Assembly: GCA_964559175.1 (NCBI GenBank)
Contig: CAZLGT010000002.1
Coordinates: forward strand, 92,037 to 156,036
From: Mariniphaga sp964559175
GTDB lineage: Bacteria > Bacteroidota > Bacteroidia > Bacteroidales > Prolixibacteraceae
Length of the DNA: 64,000 bases
Direction: 5' to 3'
Made by a program: the position numbers and the translations under genes. Position 1 is the stretch's first letter. Each line of letters begins with the position of its first letter. Under the pieces are notes generated by a model. That model was not told the origin of the DNA and did no database searches. It saw only the letters and a list, made by a program, of their open reading frames with translations. Below, one piece after another: positions 35,501 to 43,299 of the stretch.

Positions 35501-35792
35501 AGGCGCCATAATTATCGAAAATGGGCGACCAGGTGGTGCCGTTGTTGGTGGTTTTCCAAACATTTCCGCTGGCTACCGCCACGTAGTATTCCTTTGGATT
35601 GTAAGGATTTACCGCAAAATCGCCAATTCTGCCGCTGGCCCAGGCGGGTCCAATACTCCGGAATTTAAGCCCGTTCAACAGGCTGCTGGTAATCAGTGTG
35701 TCACCTTTTTCCTGATTGTTCGATTTTCTTTGTGCCTGTACAAGTGTGCCTGTTAACAGCAACCAGGCAAGCAAGAGGATAGAGTTTTTCAT
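32514..35792 (-). CDS. secreted VPS10/sortilin-like Asp-box repeat protein
   Basis: A 1092-residue exported protein with signal peptide MKNSILLLAWLLLTGTLVQAQ. Roughly residues 45-740 form a beta-propeller with at least ten Asp-box (BNR) repeats of the S/T-x-D-x-G-x-T/S-W type, for example TTNNGTTW, SLDGGKSF, STDGGETW, STDNGETW, STDKGESW, TTDGGKTW and SEDRGDTW. The C-terminal ~330 residues contain a beta-sandwich-like segment and coiled helices. Automatic annotation often calls such proteins glycosyl hydrolase or VPS10-domain protein; I see no catalytic residues that would prove an enzyme. Probably periplasmic or surface-exposed; function unknown. It is monocistronic with its own terminator. 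Confidence 0.85.
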   Translation of the reverse strand: MKNSILLLAWLLLTGTLVQAQRKSNNQEKGDTLITSSLLNGLKFRSIGPAWASGRIGDFAVNPYNPKEYYVAVASGNVWKTTNNGTTWSPIFDNYGAYSIGVVKLDPNNHNVIWVGTGENNHQRALGYGDGVYKSLDGGKSFKNMGLKESRQIGGIVIDPRNSDVVFVAAEGSAWGPGGDRGLYKSTDGGETWNKVLEISENTGVNNVVMDPSNPDILYATSEQRRRTHFTKIGGGPESAVYKSTDNGETWRKIMKGLPSVHIGGMGIDVSPVNPNYVYLIMEAAEDKGGFFRSTDKGESWEKMSNHHSSGQYYNEIFCDPVDVNKVYSVETYTHFTTDGGKTWTRLNLRNRHVDDHALWIDPADTDHLIIGGDGGIYETWDAGSTFDFKENLPVTQFYRVHVDNAEPFYNIYGGTQDNNTMGGPSRNLTRDGVINDEWFVTMGGDGFFIATDPENPDIVYTEYQYGNIFRYDKKSGQTVNIKPRERKGELTYKWNWNAPMFVSPHKGTRIYHAANKVFRSEDRGDTWEVISDDLTAQVDRNSFPVMGKYWPADAVVKDVSTSQWGTIVSLAESPLKEGLLFAGTDDGVISVTENGGETWTQVKSFPGLPEYTYVSDIWPDRFDENVVYATFNNLKRDDFKPYVFKSTNKGQSWQSISGNLPENGTVHTIIQDHVRPELFFVGTEFGAFFTIDNGENWVQLKSGVPTVAVYDIAIQERENDLVLATFGRGFYVLDDYSPLRELSHEMVENDAHLFNIKDALMFIQTSNKDNQGDTYYKAPNPPFGATFTYYMKEVAKTQKQLRREKEKELFEKGEPIPQLTWRELQLEEKTEPSHLIFTIYDAGGNVVRQLTQSPSKGINRINWDLRYSMPTAVRVNNSFNPTAGGNRGNGILVLPGKYSVDMKLWHEGELTDLAGPVNFNVEKLKIATLPAENYSENVEFNEKAGKLAIAMVGSNRLIDELISKVEHFKEAIYATPGANNQLMDKVRELGKELEELNFKMNGVPAKASGEEVPPAQVPLYDRLGHITRATASSTSGLTTTQTEGYKILEDEFPPVLNVLQRIVEQDIPAMESELNKMNAPWTPGRLPVWNK

Positions 35793-36107
35793 ATACGAAA
35801 TTTTTATTGGTTTTAATTTTTGATTTTATCATGCAAAAGAAGTAAAAAATTTGTTTTGCTGTTCCTCGGTTTCAAATCAGTCGGGTATATGAGTTTCTAT
35901 TTTAGAATGAATATATATTAAGGAAGGATGTTGAATAACATTTTTTGTTGTAAGTAATTGTATCTCAAAAAAATGTAAACTTGTTTGCTGGCAATGACAG
36001 CATTAGTGAAATATTTCAACATTGGCATATCTATATAATTGGATATTTTTGTGTGACGACTGTAATTCGGTAAAAGATTTTTAAAAGTTGTTTTAAAATT
36101 TTCATTC
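35793..36107. other. intergenic region between divergent genes
   Basis: About 315 bp, AT-rich, between the divergent Asp-box protein gene and the octaheme cytochrome gene. The only element I can support is the cytochrome promoter at 36022-36051. A minus-strand frame (35918-36178) overlaps that promoter and the cytochrome start and is not credible. Confidence 0.5.
36022..36051 (+). promoter_or_regulatory. promoter of the octaheme cytochrome operon
   Basis: TTG at 36022-36024 and TATTTTTG at 36044-36051 are 19 bp apart, fitting the Bacteroidota -33/-7 pattern. The ATG follows at 36108, leaving a leader of about 50 nt. Confidence 0.55.
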
Positions 36108-37715
36108 ATGAAGAGAGTAATTGCAGGAATTATAGTATTTTCAGTTTTTCTTCTGGTTCTAATCCATTTGTTTAACACCGAAGATGAGTACTATAACCTA
36201 AAACTTGAAGCGTTGAAGCAGGAGTATGCCATCAAGCCTATTCCATCCATCGACCACCGGAAATTGCCTGACCTACAGCGCGAATTTTCCTCACCCCAGG
36301 AAGTAACCGAGGCCTGCATTGCCTGTCATACCGAACGGCACAAGGAAGTAATGGCATCGGCACACTGGAACTGGGAGCGGGTGTCGTATGTGGAGGGTCG
36401 CGGGTTGGCAGCTGCCGGCAAAAAAAATGTCCTGAACAATTTTTGTCTGGGAGCCCAGTCGAATGAATTAGCCTGTGCAAAATGCCACATTGGCTTTGGG
36501 ATGACCAATGATCATTTCGATTTTAACAACGCCCGGAATGTGGATTGCATGGTTTGTCATGATAACAGCGAACTTTACCTGAAAGGTTCATCGACGGCCG
36601 GTTACCCCGACCGGGAGGTGAATCTCACTGAAGTTGCTCAGGGTGTGGGACGTCCGGAAAAAATCAACTGCGGAAGTTGTCATTTTTACAGCGGCGGAGG
36701 CAACAATGTAAAACACGGTGACCTGGAAGCTGCCCAACTGGCCTGCGACCGTGAAGTGGATGTGCACATGGCTGTCAACGGTTTGGATATGTCGTGTGTG
36801 GATTGCCATACCGCTGAAAATCACCAGATAAAAGGACGATTGTACTCGGTTTCTTCAACCAATTCAAACCGGGCCACCTGCGAACAGTGCCATACCACAA
36901 CTCCTCATTTCGACGATATTTTAAACCGCCACAATGCCAAAGTAGCCTGCCAGACCTGCCACATCCCTACCTACGCCAAAGTTAATCCCACCAAAATGTC
37001 ATGGTATTGGTCCGATGCCGGAAAGCTCCGGAACGGAGAACCCTATCAGGAATTTAACAGCGATAGTACCCGGGAGTACCAGTCAATTAAAGGATCTTTT
37101 ACATGGGCAAAAAATGTAAAACCCGATTATGTATGGTTCAACGGAACAGCCGACCATTATCTGTTGGGCGATACTATTAAGTCGGTGCCGGTTCAAATGA
37201 ACACACTGTTTGGTTCGCACGATGATTTAGAATCGAAAATTTACCCGGTAAAAATTCATTATGGCGATCAGATTTACGACAAAAAATACAATATCCTGAT
37301 TCAGCCCAAAGTTTTTGCGGAAAATAAAGGCGACAGTGCATATTGGAAAGATTTCGACTGGGAAACCGCCTCCATTGCAGGCATGGAACGTGTTGGCCTG
37401 CCTTTCAGCGGAGAGTACGGTTTTGTTGAAACTGAAATGTACTGGCCGGTAAATCACATGGTAGCTCCGAAAGATCAGACTGTTGGCTGTGCCGAATGTC
37501 ATACAAGGAGTGATGATGGGCGCCTTGCGTCACTCACCGGTTTTTACCTGCCCGGGCGCGACCACAGCAAAACACTCGACAGGTTAGGTACACTGCTGTT
37601 TTTGGGTGCATTGGGTGCCGTGTTTTTACATGCCTTTTTTCGGGTGTTGATGTCACTTCGGAAAAGGGAATACAACATGGACATTATTGATTATAAAGAT
37701 AACGAACCGGTTTAA
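36108..37715 (+). CDS. octaheme c-type cytochrome, tetrathionate-reductase family
   Basis: A 535-residue periplasmic multiheme protein anchored by an N-terminal helix (about 4-22) and a C-terminal helix (about 492-514). Eight CxxCH haem-binding motifs start at residues 70, 123, 147, 188, 230, 258, 281 and 461. The segment GKKNVLNNFCLG (104-115) corresponds to the region in octaheme tetrathionate reductase (OTR) that supplies a lysine ligand and a distal cysteine to the active-site haem. OTR reduces tetrathionate, nitrite and hydroxylamine in vitro; the physiological substrate is unsettled. The downstream cytochrome b and YeeE/YedE transporters favour a sulfur compound here. The cytochrome b start codon overlaps its stop. 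Confidence 0.88.
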   Translation: MKRVIAGIIVFSVFLLVLIHLFNTEDEYYNLKLEALKQEYAIKPIPSIDHRKLPDLQREFSSPQEVTEACIACHTERHKEVMASAHWNWERVSYVEGRGLAAAGKKNVLNNFCLGAQSNELACAKCHIGFGMTNDHFDFNNARNVDCMVCHDNSELYLKGSSTAGYPDREVNLTEVAQGVGRPEKINCGSCHFYSGGGNNVKHGDLEAAQLACDREVDVHMAVNGLDMSCVDCHTAENHQIKGRLYSVSSTNSNRATCEQCHTTTPHFDDILNRHNAKVACQTCHIPTYAKVNPTKMSWYWSDAGKLRNGEPYQEFNSDSTREYQSIKGSFTWAKNVKPDYVWFNGTADHYLLGDTIKSVPVQMNTLFGSHDDLESKIYPVKIHYGDQIYDKKYNILIQPKVFAENKGDSAYWKDFDWETASIAGMERVGLPFSGEYGFVETEMYWPVNHMVAPKDQTVGCAECHTRSDDGRLASLTGFYLPGRDHSKTLDRLGTLLFLGALGAVFLHAFFRVLMSLRKREYNMDIIDYKDNEPV

Positions 37716-38374
37716 TGACAAACAATATGAGAAGGGTTTATGTGTATAAGGGATTTGAACGTTTTTGGCACTGGACACAGGCCTCCCTGATTATTTTTCT
37801 GGCACTTACAGGATTTGAAGTGCACGGAACTTTCCATATCTGGGGATTTGAACACGCTGCCCGTTTCCACCGGGTGGCTTCATGGATGCTCATCGGGTTA
37901 ATTGTTTTTGCCGTTTTTTGGCATTTTGTTACCGGCGAGTGGAAACAATACCTGCCCACCACCAAAAAACTGGTGGAGCAGATTCGCTTTTACAGCATCG
38001 GGATGTTTAAAGGAGAAATGCATCCCACAAAAAAAACCGAAGTGAAAAAACTGAACCCGTTGCAGCGGCTGGTTTATCTGGGATTTAAGCTGGTACTGGT
38101 GCCGGTTACCGTAATTTCAGGTATTTTATACATGTTTCATAAAACCATCGACCGAAACGATATTGTGGTAGTCAGCGATATCTCCCTCCAAAGTATTGCT
38201 CTGTGGCATACGCTGGGAGCCATACTGCTGATGGTTTTTCTGGTGGTGCATGTGTATATGACAACCACAGGTCACACCCCAACTTCCAATATTCAGGCTA
38301 TGATTACCGGTTATGAAGATTTGGAGGACGAGGAGGATGGAATTGATTTTCAGGTTACAGGAAAAAAACAGTGA
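37715..38374 (+). CDS. cytochrome b subunit (b561/thiosulfate-reductase type)
   Basis: A 219-residue inner-membrane protein with four main helices. Haem-b ligand histidines are visible: RFWHW (residues 17-20), HRVASW, FAVFWHFVTGEW, ALWHTLGA and VVHVYMTTTGH. This architecture is that of the quinol-oxidising subunits of thiosulfate reductase and formate dehydrogenase, so it would pass electrons between the quinone pool and the octaheme cytochrome. Start and the previous stop share one base (TAATG); an inner ATG lies at 37730. The acidic C-terminal tail is cytoplasmic. Confidence 0.88.
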   Translation: MTNNMRRVYVYKGFERFWHWTQASLIIFLALTGFEVHGTFHIWGFEHAARFHRVASWMLIGLIVFAVFWHFVTGEWKQYLPTTKKLVEQIRFYSIGMFKGEMHPTKKTEVKKLNPLQRLVYLGFKLVLVPVTVISGILYMFHKTIDRNDIVVVSDISLQSIALWHTLGAILLMVFLVVHVYMTTTGHTPTSNIQAMITGYEDLEDEEDGIDFQVTGKKQ

Positions 38375-38394
38375 TAAACAGTAAAAACAACAAC

Positions 38395-38931
38395 ATGAAT
38401 AAAAGTGTATTGGTAAAACCGAAAGCGTATATGAATCCGTACCTCGCAGGTTTTCTGCTGGGTTTGGTTTTGCTGGCCACCATTTACATTACCGGACGTG
38501 GCCTTGGCGCCAGTGGTGCATTCAAAAGTGTGGTTGTTGCCTCGGTGGAAACCGTTGCTCCCACACATGCAGAGAACACAGCTTTTTATACCGATTTCAG
38601 GAATGAAAACCCCGGGGGCCCCTGGAAAAACTTTTTGGTTTTTGAAGTGCTGGGCGTACTTGTTGGCGCTTTCTTTTCGGGCGTGCTTTCCAACCGGGTT
38701 GGGCTGAAGCTGGAAAAAGGTCCGCGGGTTACCAATGCCGTTCGCATTGGTGGCGCCATTCTTGGCGGTGCATTGTTTGGTTACGGTTCACAACTGGGCA
38801 GAGGATGTACCAGCGGATCGGCCCTCAGTGGAATGGCAGTGCTTTCCCTCGGGGGAATCCTCACTATGATGGCCATTTTTGGTGCAGCGTATATGTTGGC
38901 TTACTTTTTCAGAAAACTTTGGTTAAAATAA
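38395..38931 (+). CDS. YeeE/YedE half-transporter (sulfur transport family), first subunit
   Basis: A membrane protein of 178 residues from ATG 38395 (a GTG at 38371 overlapping the previous stop is possible). It has about four helices and the YeeE/YedE motif LGRGCTSGSALSGMAVLS, whose cysteine is one of those that relay thiosulfate-like sulfur in the studied YeeE (TsuA) transporter. In many bacteria the transporter is split in two halves (PmpA/PmpB type), as here. It would move a sulfur compound across the inner membrane, linked in function to the cytochromes upstream. Confidence 0.85.
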   Translation: MNKSVLVKPKAYMNPYLAGFLLGLVLLATIYITGRGLGASGAFKSVVVASVETVAPTHAENTAFYTDFRNENPGGPWKNFLVFEVLGVLVGAFFSGVLSNRVGLKLEKGPRVTNAVRIGGAILGGALFGYGSQLGRGCTSGSALSGMAVLSLGGILTMMAIFGAAYMLAYFFRKLWLK

Positions 38932-38937
38932 CAGAAA

Positions 38938-40134
38938 ATGGGACCATTAGTACCTTTTATAATAAGTGAAGAATTTAGCCTGGTTATTGCCTTTTTTCTC
39001 GGCATAGCCTTCGGTTTTATTCTCGAGCAGGCCGGTTTTTCTTCTACCAAAAAACTGGTAGGATTGTTTTACGGATACGATTTCACCGTGTTGAGGGTGT
39101 TTTTTACTGCCGGAATAACAGCTATGGCCGGTGTGCTTTTAATGGGGCATTACGGACTACTCGATCTGAATGTGATTTACGTCAATCCAACTTTCCTGAA
39201 TTCGGCACTCATCGGCGGTGGCATCATGGGGGTTGGCTTTATTATCGGTGGTTTTTGCCCCGGAACAAGTGTGTGTGCGCTGGCCATTGGTAAACTCGAT
39301 GCCCTTGCCTTCGTGATTGGCTCTATTCTTGGCGTCTGGGGTTTTATCGAATCCTTTCCGATGATAGAAAACCTTTACAATGCCAACAACATGGGCATGG
39401 TTCGCATTTCTGATTACCTTGGAATGTCGAACGTGGCTTTTGGCTTTTTACTGGCGGTTATTGCCATTGGAGCTTTTGTTGCCACGTGGTTTATCGAAAA
39501 CCTGGTAAATAAACGTCCCCACAAAATTGTCCCGGAAAAAAGAAATCGTTACGTTTGGGCAGCAGCTTCCGTTTTTGTGGTACTGGCCGTGGTGGCTTTT
39601 GTTCCGGGAAAGCAGGACATCATCAATATGCGGATTGCACAAACACAAAGGCAGCAAACCTGCGTTTTTAAAGAGATTCCGGCAGATAAACTCGCTTACG
39701 AAATTGTCAACAATTATTATTCGCTGAACATCATCGATGTGCGTTCGCCCGAAGAGTTTGAAGCGTTTCACCTTCCCATGGCAATCAATATTCCGTTCGA
39801 TCAAATTATGGAAAGGCAATACGAACCGGTTTTCAGGCAACGCATTAAAACCAATGTATTTTATGCCGACAGCGATACCCTTGTGCGTATGGCATGTTTG
39901 AAAGCAAAGCACATCGGGAAGTCGGAAAACCTGATTATGAAGGAAAGCGCAAAGGAGTTCAGGCAAATGTTTTATGAACTGGAAGAGCCGAAGCCCGGTT
40001 CCCTCAAAACCGACCTGCAAACCTATCATTTCAGAAGTACCACGGCACAAAAAATGGACGACCTGGTGAGCTCTTTGAAAAATACCGGTGCACCTGTTAA
40101 ACGCGAGGTGGTAACCGTAAGAGGCGGTTGTTGA
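38938..40134 (+). CDS. YeeE/YedE half-transporter fused to a rhodanese-like domain
   Basis: 398 residues. The first ~190 form the second YeeE/YedE half (motif GGFCPGTSVCALAIGKLDA at 104-122). After another helix (about 205-222) comes a rhodanese-like domain (about 245-345) with the typical IIDVRSPEEFEAFHLPMAINIPF. The place of the catalytic cysteine reads VFYADSD, with Ala310 instead of Cys, so sulfurtransferase activity is unlikely and a binding role more likely. The protein ends VRGGC, an exposed C-terminal cysteine. It starts 6 bp after the first half. A strong terminator follows. Confidence 0.87.
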   Translation: MGPLVPFIISEEFSLVIAFFLGIAFGFILEQAGFSSTKKLVGLFYGYDFTVLRVFFTAGITAMAGVLLMGHYGLLDLNVIYVNPTFLNSALIGGGIMGVGFIIGGFCPGTSVCALAIGKLDALAFVIGSILGVWGFIESFPMIENLYNANNMGMVRISDYLGMSNVAFGFLLAVIAIGAFVATWFIENLVNKRPHKIVPEKRNRYVWAAASVFVVLAVVAFVPGKQDIINMRIAQTQRQQTCVFKEIPADKLAYEIVNNYYSLNIIDVRSPEEFEAFHLPMAINIPFDQIMERQYEPVFRQRIKTNVFYADSDTLVRMACLKAKHIGKSENLIMKESAKEFRQMFYELEEPKPGSLKTDLQTYHFRSTTAQKMDDLVSSLKNTGAPVKREVVTVRGGC

Positions 40135-40158
40135 GTGAGTTAAAAGAATCCCTGCGAA

Positions 40159-40188
40159 CTGCCCGAAAGGTTTGATCCTTTCGGGCAG
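40159..40188 (+). terminator. terminator of the octaheme/sulfur operon
   Basis: A perfect 12-bp stem (CTGCCCGAAAGG with its complement) and six-base loop followed by CTTTTA, 24 bp after the last stop codon of the operon. Confidence 0.85.
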
Positions 40189-40209
40189 CTTTTATTAATC
40201 CTTTTTGGG

Positions 40210-40217
40210 TATTTTTG
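40210..40217 (+). promoter_or_regulatory. -7 promoter box (TATTTTTG)
   Basis: TATTTTTG fits TAnnTTTG, 16 bp before the response-regulator ATG and just after the preceding terminator. Confidence 0.45.
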
Positions 40218-40233
40218 CTTTTCAGAAAAGAAA

Positions 40234-41403
40234 ATGAGTATGTCAAAAATTCTTGTTATAGACGATGAACGGAGTATTCGGAACACGTTAAAAGATATTC
40301 TGGAATACGAAAAATATGAAGTGGACCTTGCCGAAGACGGTAAGAAAGGACTTGAAATGGTGAAACAAACCGAATATGATATTGTTCTGTGCGATATTAA
40401 AATGCCAGGCATGGATGGCATTGAAGTGCTTGAAAAAATGATTCCGGTAGCTCCCGATACTCCGGTAGTGATGATTTCGGGACACGGAAACATCGATACC
40501 GCGGTGGAGTCGATTAAAAAAGGTGCCTACGATTTTATTGAAAAGCCACTCGATTTGAACCGGTTGCTGATTACCATCCGCAATGCCATGGATAAATCCA
40601 CTTTGGTGAATGAAACCAGGATTCTTAAGAAGAAAGTCAGCAAAAAATTTGAAATAATTGGCGAATCGCCGGCAATTAAAAAGGTAATTGAAATGGCCGA
40701 CCGGGTGGCGCCAACCGATGCGCGCGTGCTTATTACCGGCGCCAACGGTACAGGAAAGGAGCTTGTTGCCCGTCGTATTCACGATCAAAGCAACCGATCC
40801 AACGGTCCGTTTGTGGAAGTAAATTGCGCCGCTATTCCTTCCGAATTAATTGAAAGCGAGCTGTTTGGTCATGAGAAAGGGTCGTTTACATCGGCAGTAA
40901 AACAGCGAAAAGGAAAATTTGAACAGGCAAACGGAGGAACCCTTTTTCTCGACGAGATTGGCGACATGAGTCTTTCGGCCCAGGCAAAAGTGTTGCGTGC
41001 GTTACAGGAAAATGTGATCTCGCGTGTGGGTGGCGACAAGCACATAAAAGTGGATGTGCGGGTGGTGGCAGCTACCAATAAAAACATTTCGAAAGAAATT
41101 GATGCCGGACGCTTTCGTGAAGATTTGTATCACCGGCTGAGTGTAATTTTAATCCATGTGCCTACGTTGAACGAACGCCTCGATGATATTCCGCTTTTGG
41201 CCAGCCATTTTGTGAGCCTGATATGCAACGAATACGGAATGCCGGAGAAAACCATTACCGATGATGCCATCACCGAGCTGCAAAAAATTACCTGGACCGG
41301 TAACATACGCGAGATTCGCAATGTGATTGAGCGCCTGATAATTTTGTGCGATAAGCAAATTACCGGCGATGATGTACGTAAATTTGCTGCGCCCCTGAAG
41401 TAA
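40234..41403 (+). CDS. sigma54-type response regulator lacking a DNA-binding domain
   Basis: 389 residues. The N-terminal receiver domain has acid-pocket D10-D11, phospho-acceptor D54 and K104. The central AAA+ domain has Walker A GANGTGKE (169-176), the L1 loop GSFTSA (216-221) where sigma54 activators usually have GAFTGA, and Walker B LFLDEI (237-242). The protein stops at ITGDDVRKFAAPLK, after the AAA+ lid, with no Fis-type helix-turn-helix. It may act without specific DNA contact or through another protein. No sensor kinase gene is adjacent. ATG 40240 is an alternative start. Confidence 0.88.
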   Translation: MSMSKILVIDDERSIRNTLKDILEYEKYEVDLAEDGKKGLEMVKQTEYDIVLCDIKMPGMDGIEVLEKMIPVAPDTPVVMISGHGNIDTAVESIKKGAYDFIEKPLDLNRLLITIRNAMDKSTLVNETRILKKKVSKKFEIIGESPAIKKVIEMADRVAPTDARVLITGANGTGKELVARRIHDQSNRSNGPFVEVNCAAIPSELIESELFGHEKGSFTSAVKQRKGKFEQANGGTLFLDEIGDMSLSAQAKVLRALQENVISRVGGDKHIKVDVRVVAATNKNISKEIDAGRFREDLYHRLSVILIHVPTLNERLDDIPLLASHFVSLICNEYGMPEKTITDDAITELQKITWTGNIREIRNVIERLIILCDKQITGDDVRKFAAPLK

Positions 41404-41420
41404 CAATCCCAGAAAACGCG

Positions 41421-42380
41421 CTATTGCGGCGTTTCCCATTCATCGTTTTCCTTGTCCTGGATGTAGGTTTCGATGTGGCGATCGTATTTAACTTCGTAAA
41501 TATCCTTGATGGTAACAATAATACCGGTTTCCAAAACCCCTCCAAATTTTTCGTTCATTGCAGTGCCAAAGGTTTTCATGCTCGGCGAAAGGTTCATGTA
41601 AGCATTTATCAGTGGCGGAACATTCTCACCAAAATGCCGTACCGACTGAACCAGAATCCGGTAATCTTCTTTATAATCTGTGCCGGTAAAAATGGATTTC
41701 ATTTCGTTTTCATCGTATCCAAATTCAACAGGTTTTTTCGGGTAAACAAGATTTTCCCTGTCGCGGAAATATTTTTTAAAGAAATACTGAATCAGGTTTC
41801 GGGCTTCGTTATGAAAATGCTGGTACATGGTTACTTTGCCAAAGAAATATTCAATTTCCGAATGATCGACAGTGAGTGCCCCCAGACCGTCCCACAGGTT
41901 GTCGAGTGCAAACAAAGCTTTTGCCCCGGCTTTGCTCGACTGATACGCCGGCTGCACAAACGAGCGCCCCAGTTCCAGTGTGTGCGGCAGAAATTCTTTT
42001 ATGAATCTTTCCGACAGGTGAAACAGCCGCGAAGTAGCCATCAGCACTTCACCGTTTTCGTCGAAAGGTGCTTCCGCGCAGTTTATATAACGGTAACCTC
42101 CCAGAATTTCCCGGGCATCCGGGTCCCAAACAATCAACTGTTTGTATGGGTAGTCGGCAATATCGTAATTGTCAATATCGGTTTCCTTTCCTGTACCGCC
42201 TCCTGCGTCCCTGAATGTAATTTCACGCAAGCGTCCAATTTCGTGCATCAGGGCAGGAGAATCGAGATGCGTAATTACGTAAATCTCATTTCCCCCTTTG
42301 TTGGTTTTACGCAGCAACTTGTCGGGCGTCAGCTCGGCAATGATCTGTTCCTTCGGAAGTGGTGCTACTATTTCTTTCAT
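41421..42380 (-). CDS. glsB: N-acyltransferase of the hemolysin/OlsB type, likely GlsB
   Basis: A 319-residue GNAT-fold acyltransferase of the group formerly called hemolysin. Segments THLDSPALMHEIGRLREITF, DPDAREILGGYRYI and LPHTLELGRSFVQPAYQ are typical. In Bacteroides thetaiotaomicron the pair GlsB/GlsA makes glycine lipids: GlsB N-acylates glycine with a 3-hydroxy fatty acid and GlsA adds the second acyl chain. The PlsC-like gene directly upstream on the same strand supports this over ornithine lipid synthesis. The amino-acid substrate remains inferred. Confidence 0.8.
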   Translation of the reverse strand: MKEIVAPLPKEQIIAELTPDKLLRKTNKGGNEIYVITHLDSPALMHEIGRLREITFRDAGGGTGKETDIDNYDIADYPYKQLIVWDPDAREILGGYRYINCAEAPFDENGEVLMATSRLFHLSERFIKEFLPHTLELGRSFVQPAYQSSKAGAKALFALDNLWDGLGALTVDHSEIEYFFGKVTMYQHFHNEARNLIQYFFKKYFRDRENLVYPKKPVEFGYDENEMKSIFTGTDYKEDYRILVQSVRHFGENVPPLINAYMNLSPSMKTFGTAMNEKFGGVLETGIIVTIKDIYEVKYDRHIETYIQDKENDEWETPQ

Positions 42381-42408
42381 TAGTTGTAATTTAAATGAAA
42401 ACGGTGTG

Positions 42409-42416
42409 CAAAATTA
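42409..42416 (-). promoter_or_regulatory. -7 promoter box (TAATTTTG) for glsB
   Basis: Minus-strand TAATTTTG fits TAnnTTTG, 28 bp before the ATG at 42380 and inside the 76-bp gap to glsA, so glsB may have its own promoter. Confidence 0.4.
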
Positions 42417-42456
42417 ACAAAATACGCGTACCATGATCCTGCACCCCGTTTAAATT

Positions 42457-43299
42457 TTAACTCCATTGGTCGCCGGGTAACCGGTAAACCTGTTGTTTTA
42501 TCCATTCAGCCCATTGCTGGTGTGTTTTAGAACTATCTATTGCTGTGTGAGGAATGGGTTTTCCAAAGTAAATATGTACTTCGGTATTTTTATGCCGCAT
42601 GGTTTCGTCGGGTAAAAAGAACATTTCCAGGTTCCACTTAATGCGAAAGAATTTTCTGAATTTCGCCAGTCGGTAGAATCGGTTTGTATTCCGTCCGCTA
42701 ACAAAAACAGGAATAATATCGCGTTTCGACTGAATGGCCTTGCTAATGAAATGTTTTTTCCATTCCAAATCCATTATCGTTCCTTTTATTTTTCTCGACG
42801 CCAGACCCGAGGGGAATATCAGAATTTGTGCATCGGAGCTGTAAGCTTCTTTTAAGAGCCTGGCCGCCTCCCGGCTGTGCCCGCCGTGCTTGTTTACCGG
42901 CACAAAAACGTCCCGAAGCTGTGGAATATTCAGCAAAATGTCGTTGGACAGGAACTTCGGATCTCCCAGCTTTTCGTCAACAATTTTCAGCAACAACATT
43001 CCGTCGAAACCACCCAGCGGATGGTTGCTTGCAAAAATGAACCGCCCGGTGGAGGGAACGTTTTCCAGGTGGTGATAAAAAACCCTGACATTGAATTCCT
43101 TCACTACCTGATCGATAAATTCAATTCCCCTTAAGTGTCCGTTTCGCTGAAGCAGATCGTTTACAAAATCGATGTGCAATATCCGGTTGATGTAACGGTA
43201 CACAAAACCAGGCATCAGCCGGGCAAGCGTGGGGCTTTTCGAAGCAAACACCTCGCGGATAATGATGGGTTTGAATGTGGTTGTTTTTTCTTCTTCCAC
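42457..43299 (-). CDS. glsA: PlsC-like O-acyltransferase, likely GlsA
   Basis: A 280-residue membrane-associated acyltransferase. Block I reads NHPLGGFDG, an H-x5-D spacing one residue longer than the usual NHxxxxD, and block III reads IFPSGLAS in place of FPEG; both variants fit the GlsA/OlsA-like subgroup. It would esterify the 3-hydroxy group of the N-acyl-glycine made by GlsB. Downstream of it on the same strand is glsB. Confidence 0.78.
   Translation of the reverse strand: MEEEKTTTFKPIIIREVFASKSPTLARLMPGFVYRYINRILHIDFVNDLLQRNGHLRGIEFIDQVVKEFNVRVFYHHLENVPSTGRFIFASNHPLGGFDGMLLLKIVDEKLGDPKFLSNDILLNIPQLRDVFVPVNKHGGHSREAARLLKEAYSSDAQILIFPSGLASRKIKGTIMDLEWKKHFISKAIQSKRDIIPVFVSGRNTNRFYRLAKFRKFFRIKWNLEMFFLPDETMRHKNTEVHIYFGKPIPHTAIDSSKTHQQWAEWIKQQVYRLPGDQWS

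Noticed and set aside
35918..36178. Minus-strand 86-codon frame between the Asp-box gene and the octaheme gene
   Set aside because: It covers the octaheme promoter and the first 24 codons of that gene, and the composition is like non-coding AT-rich sequence.
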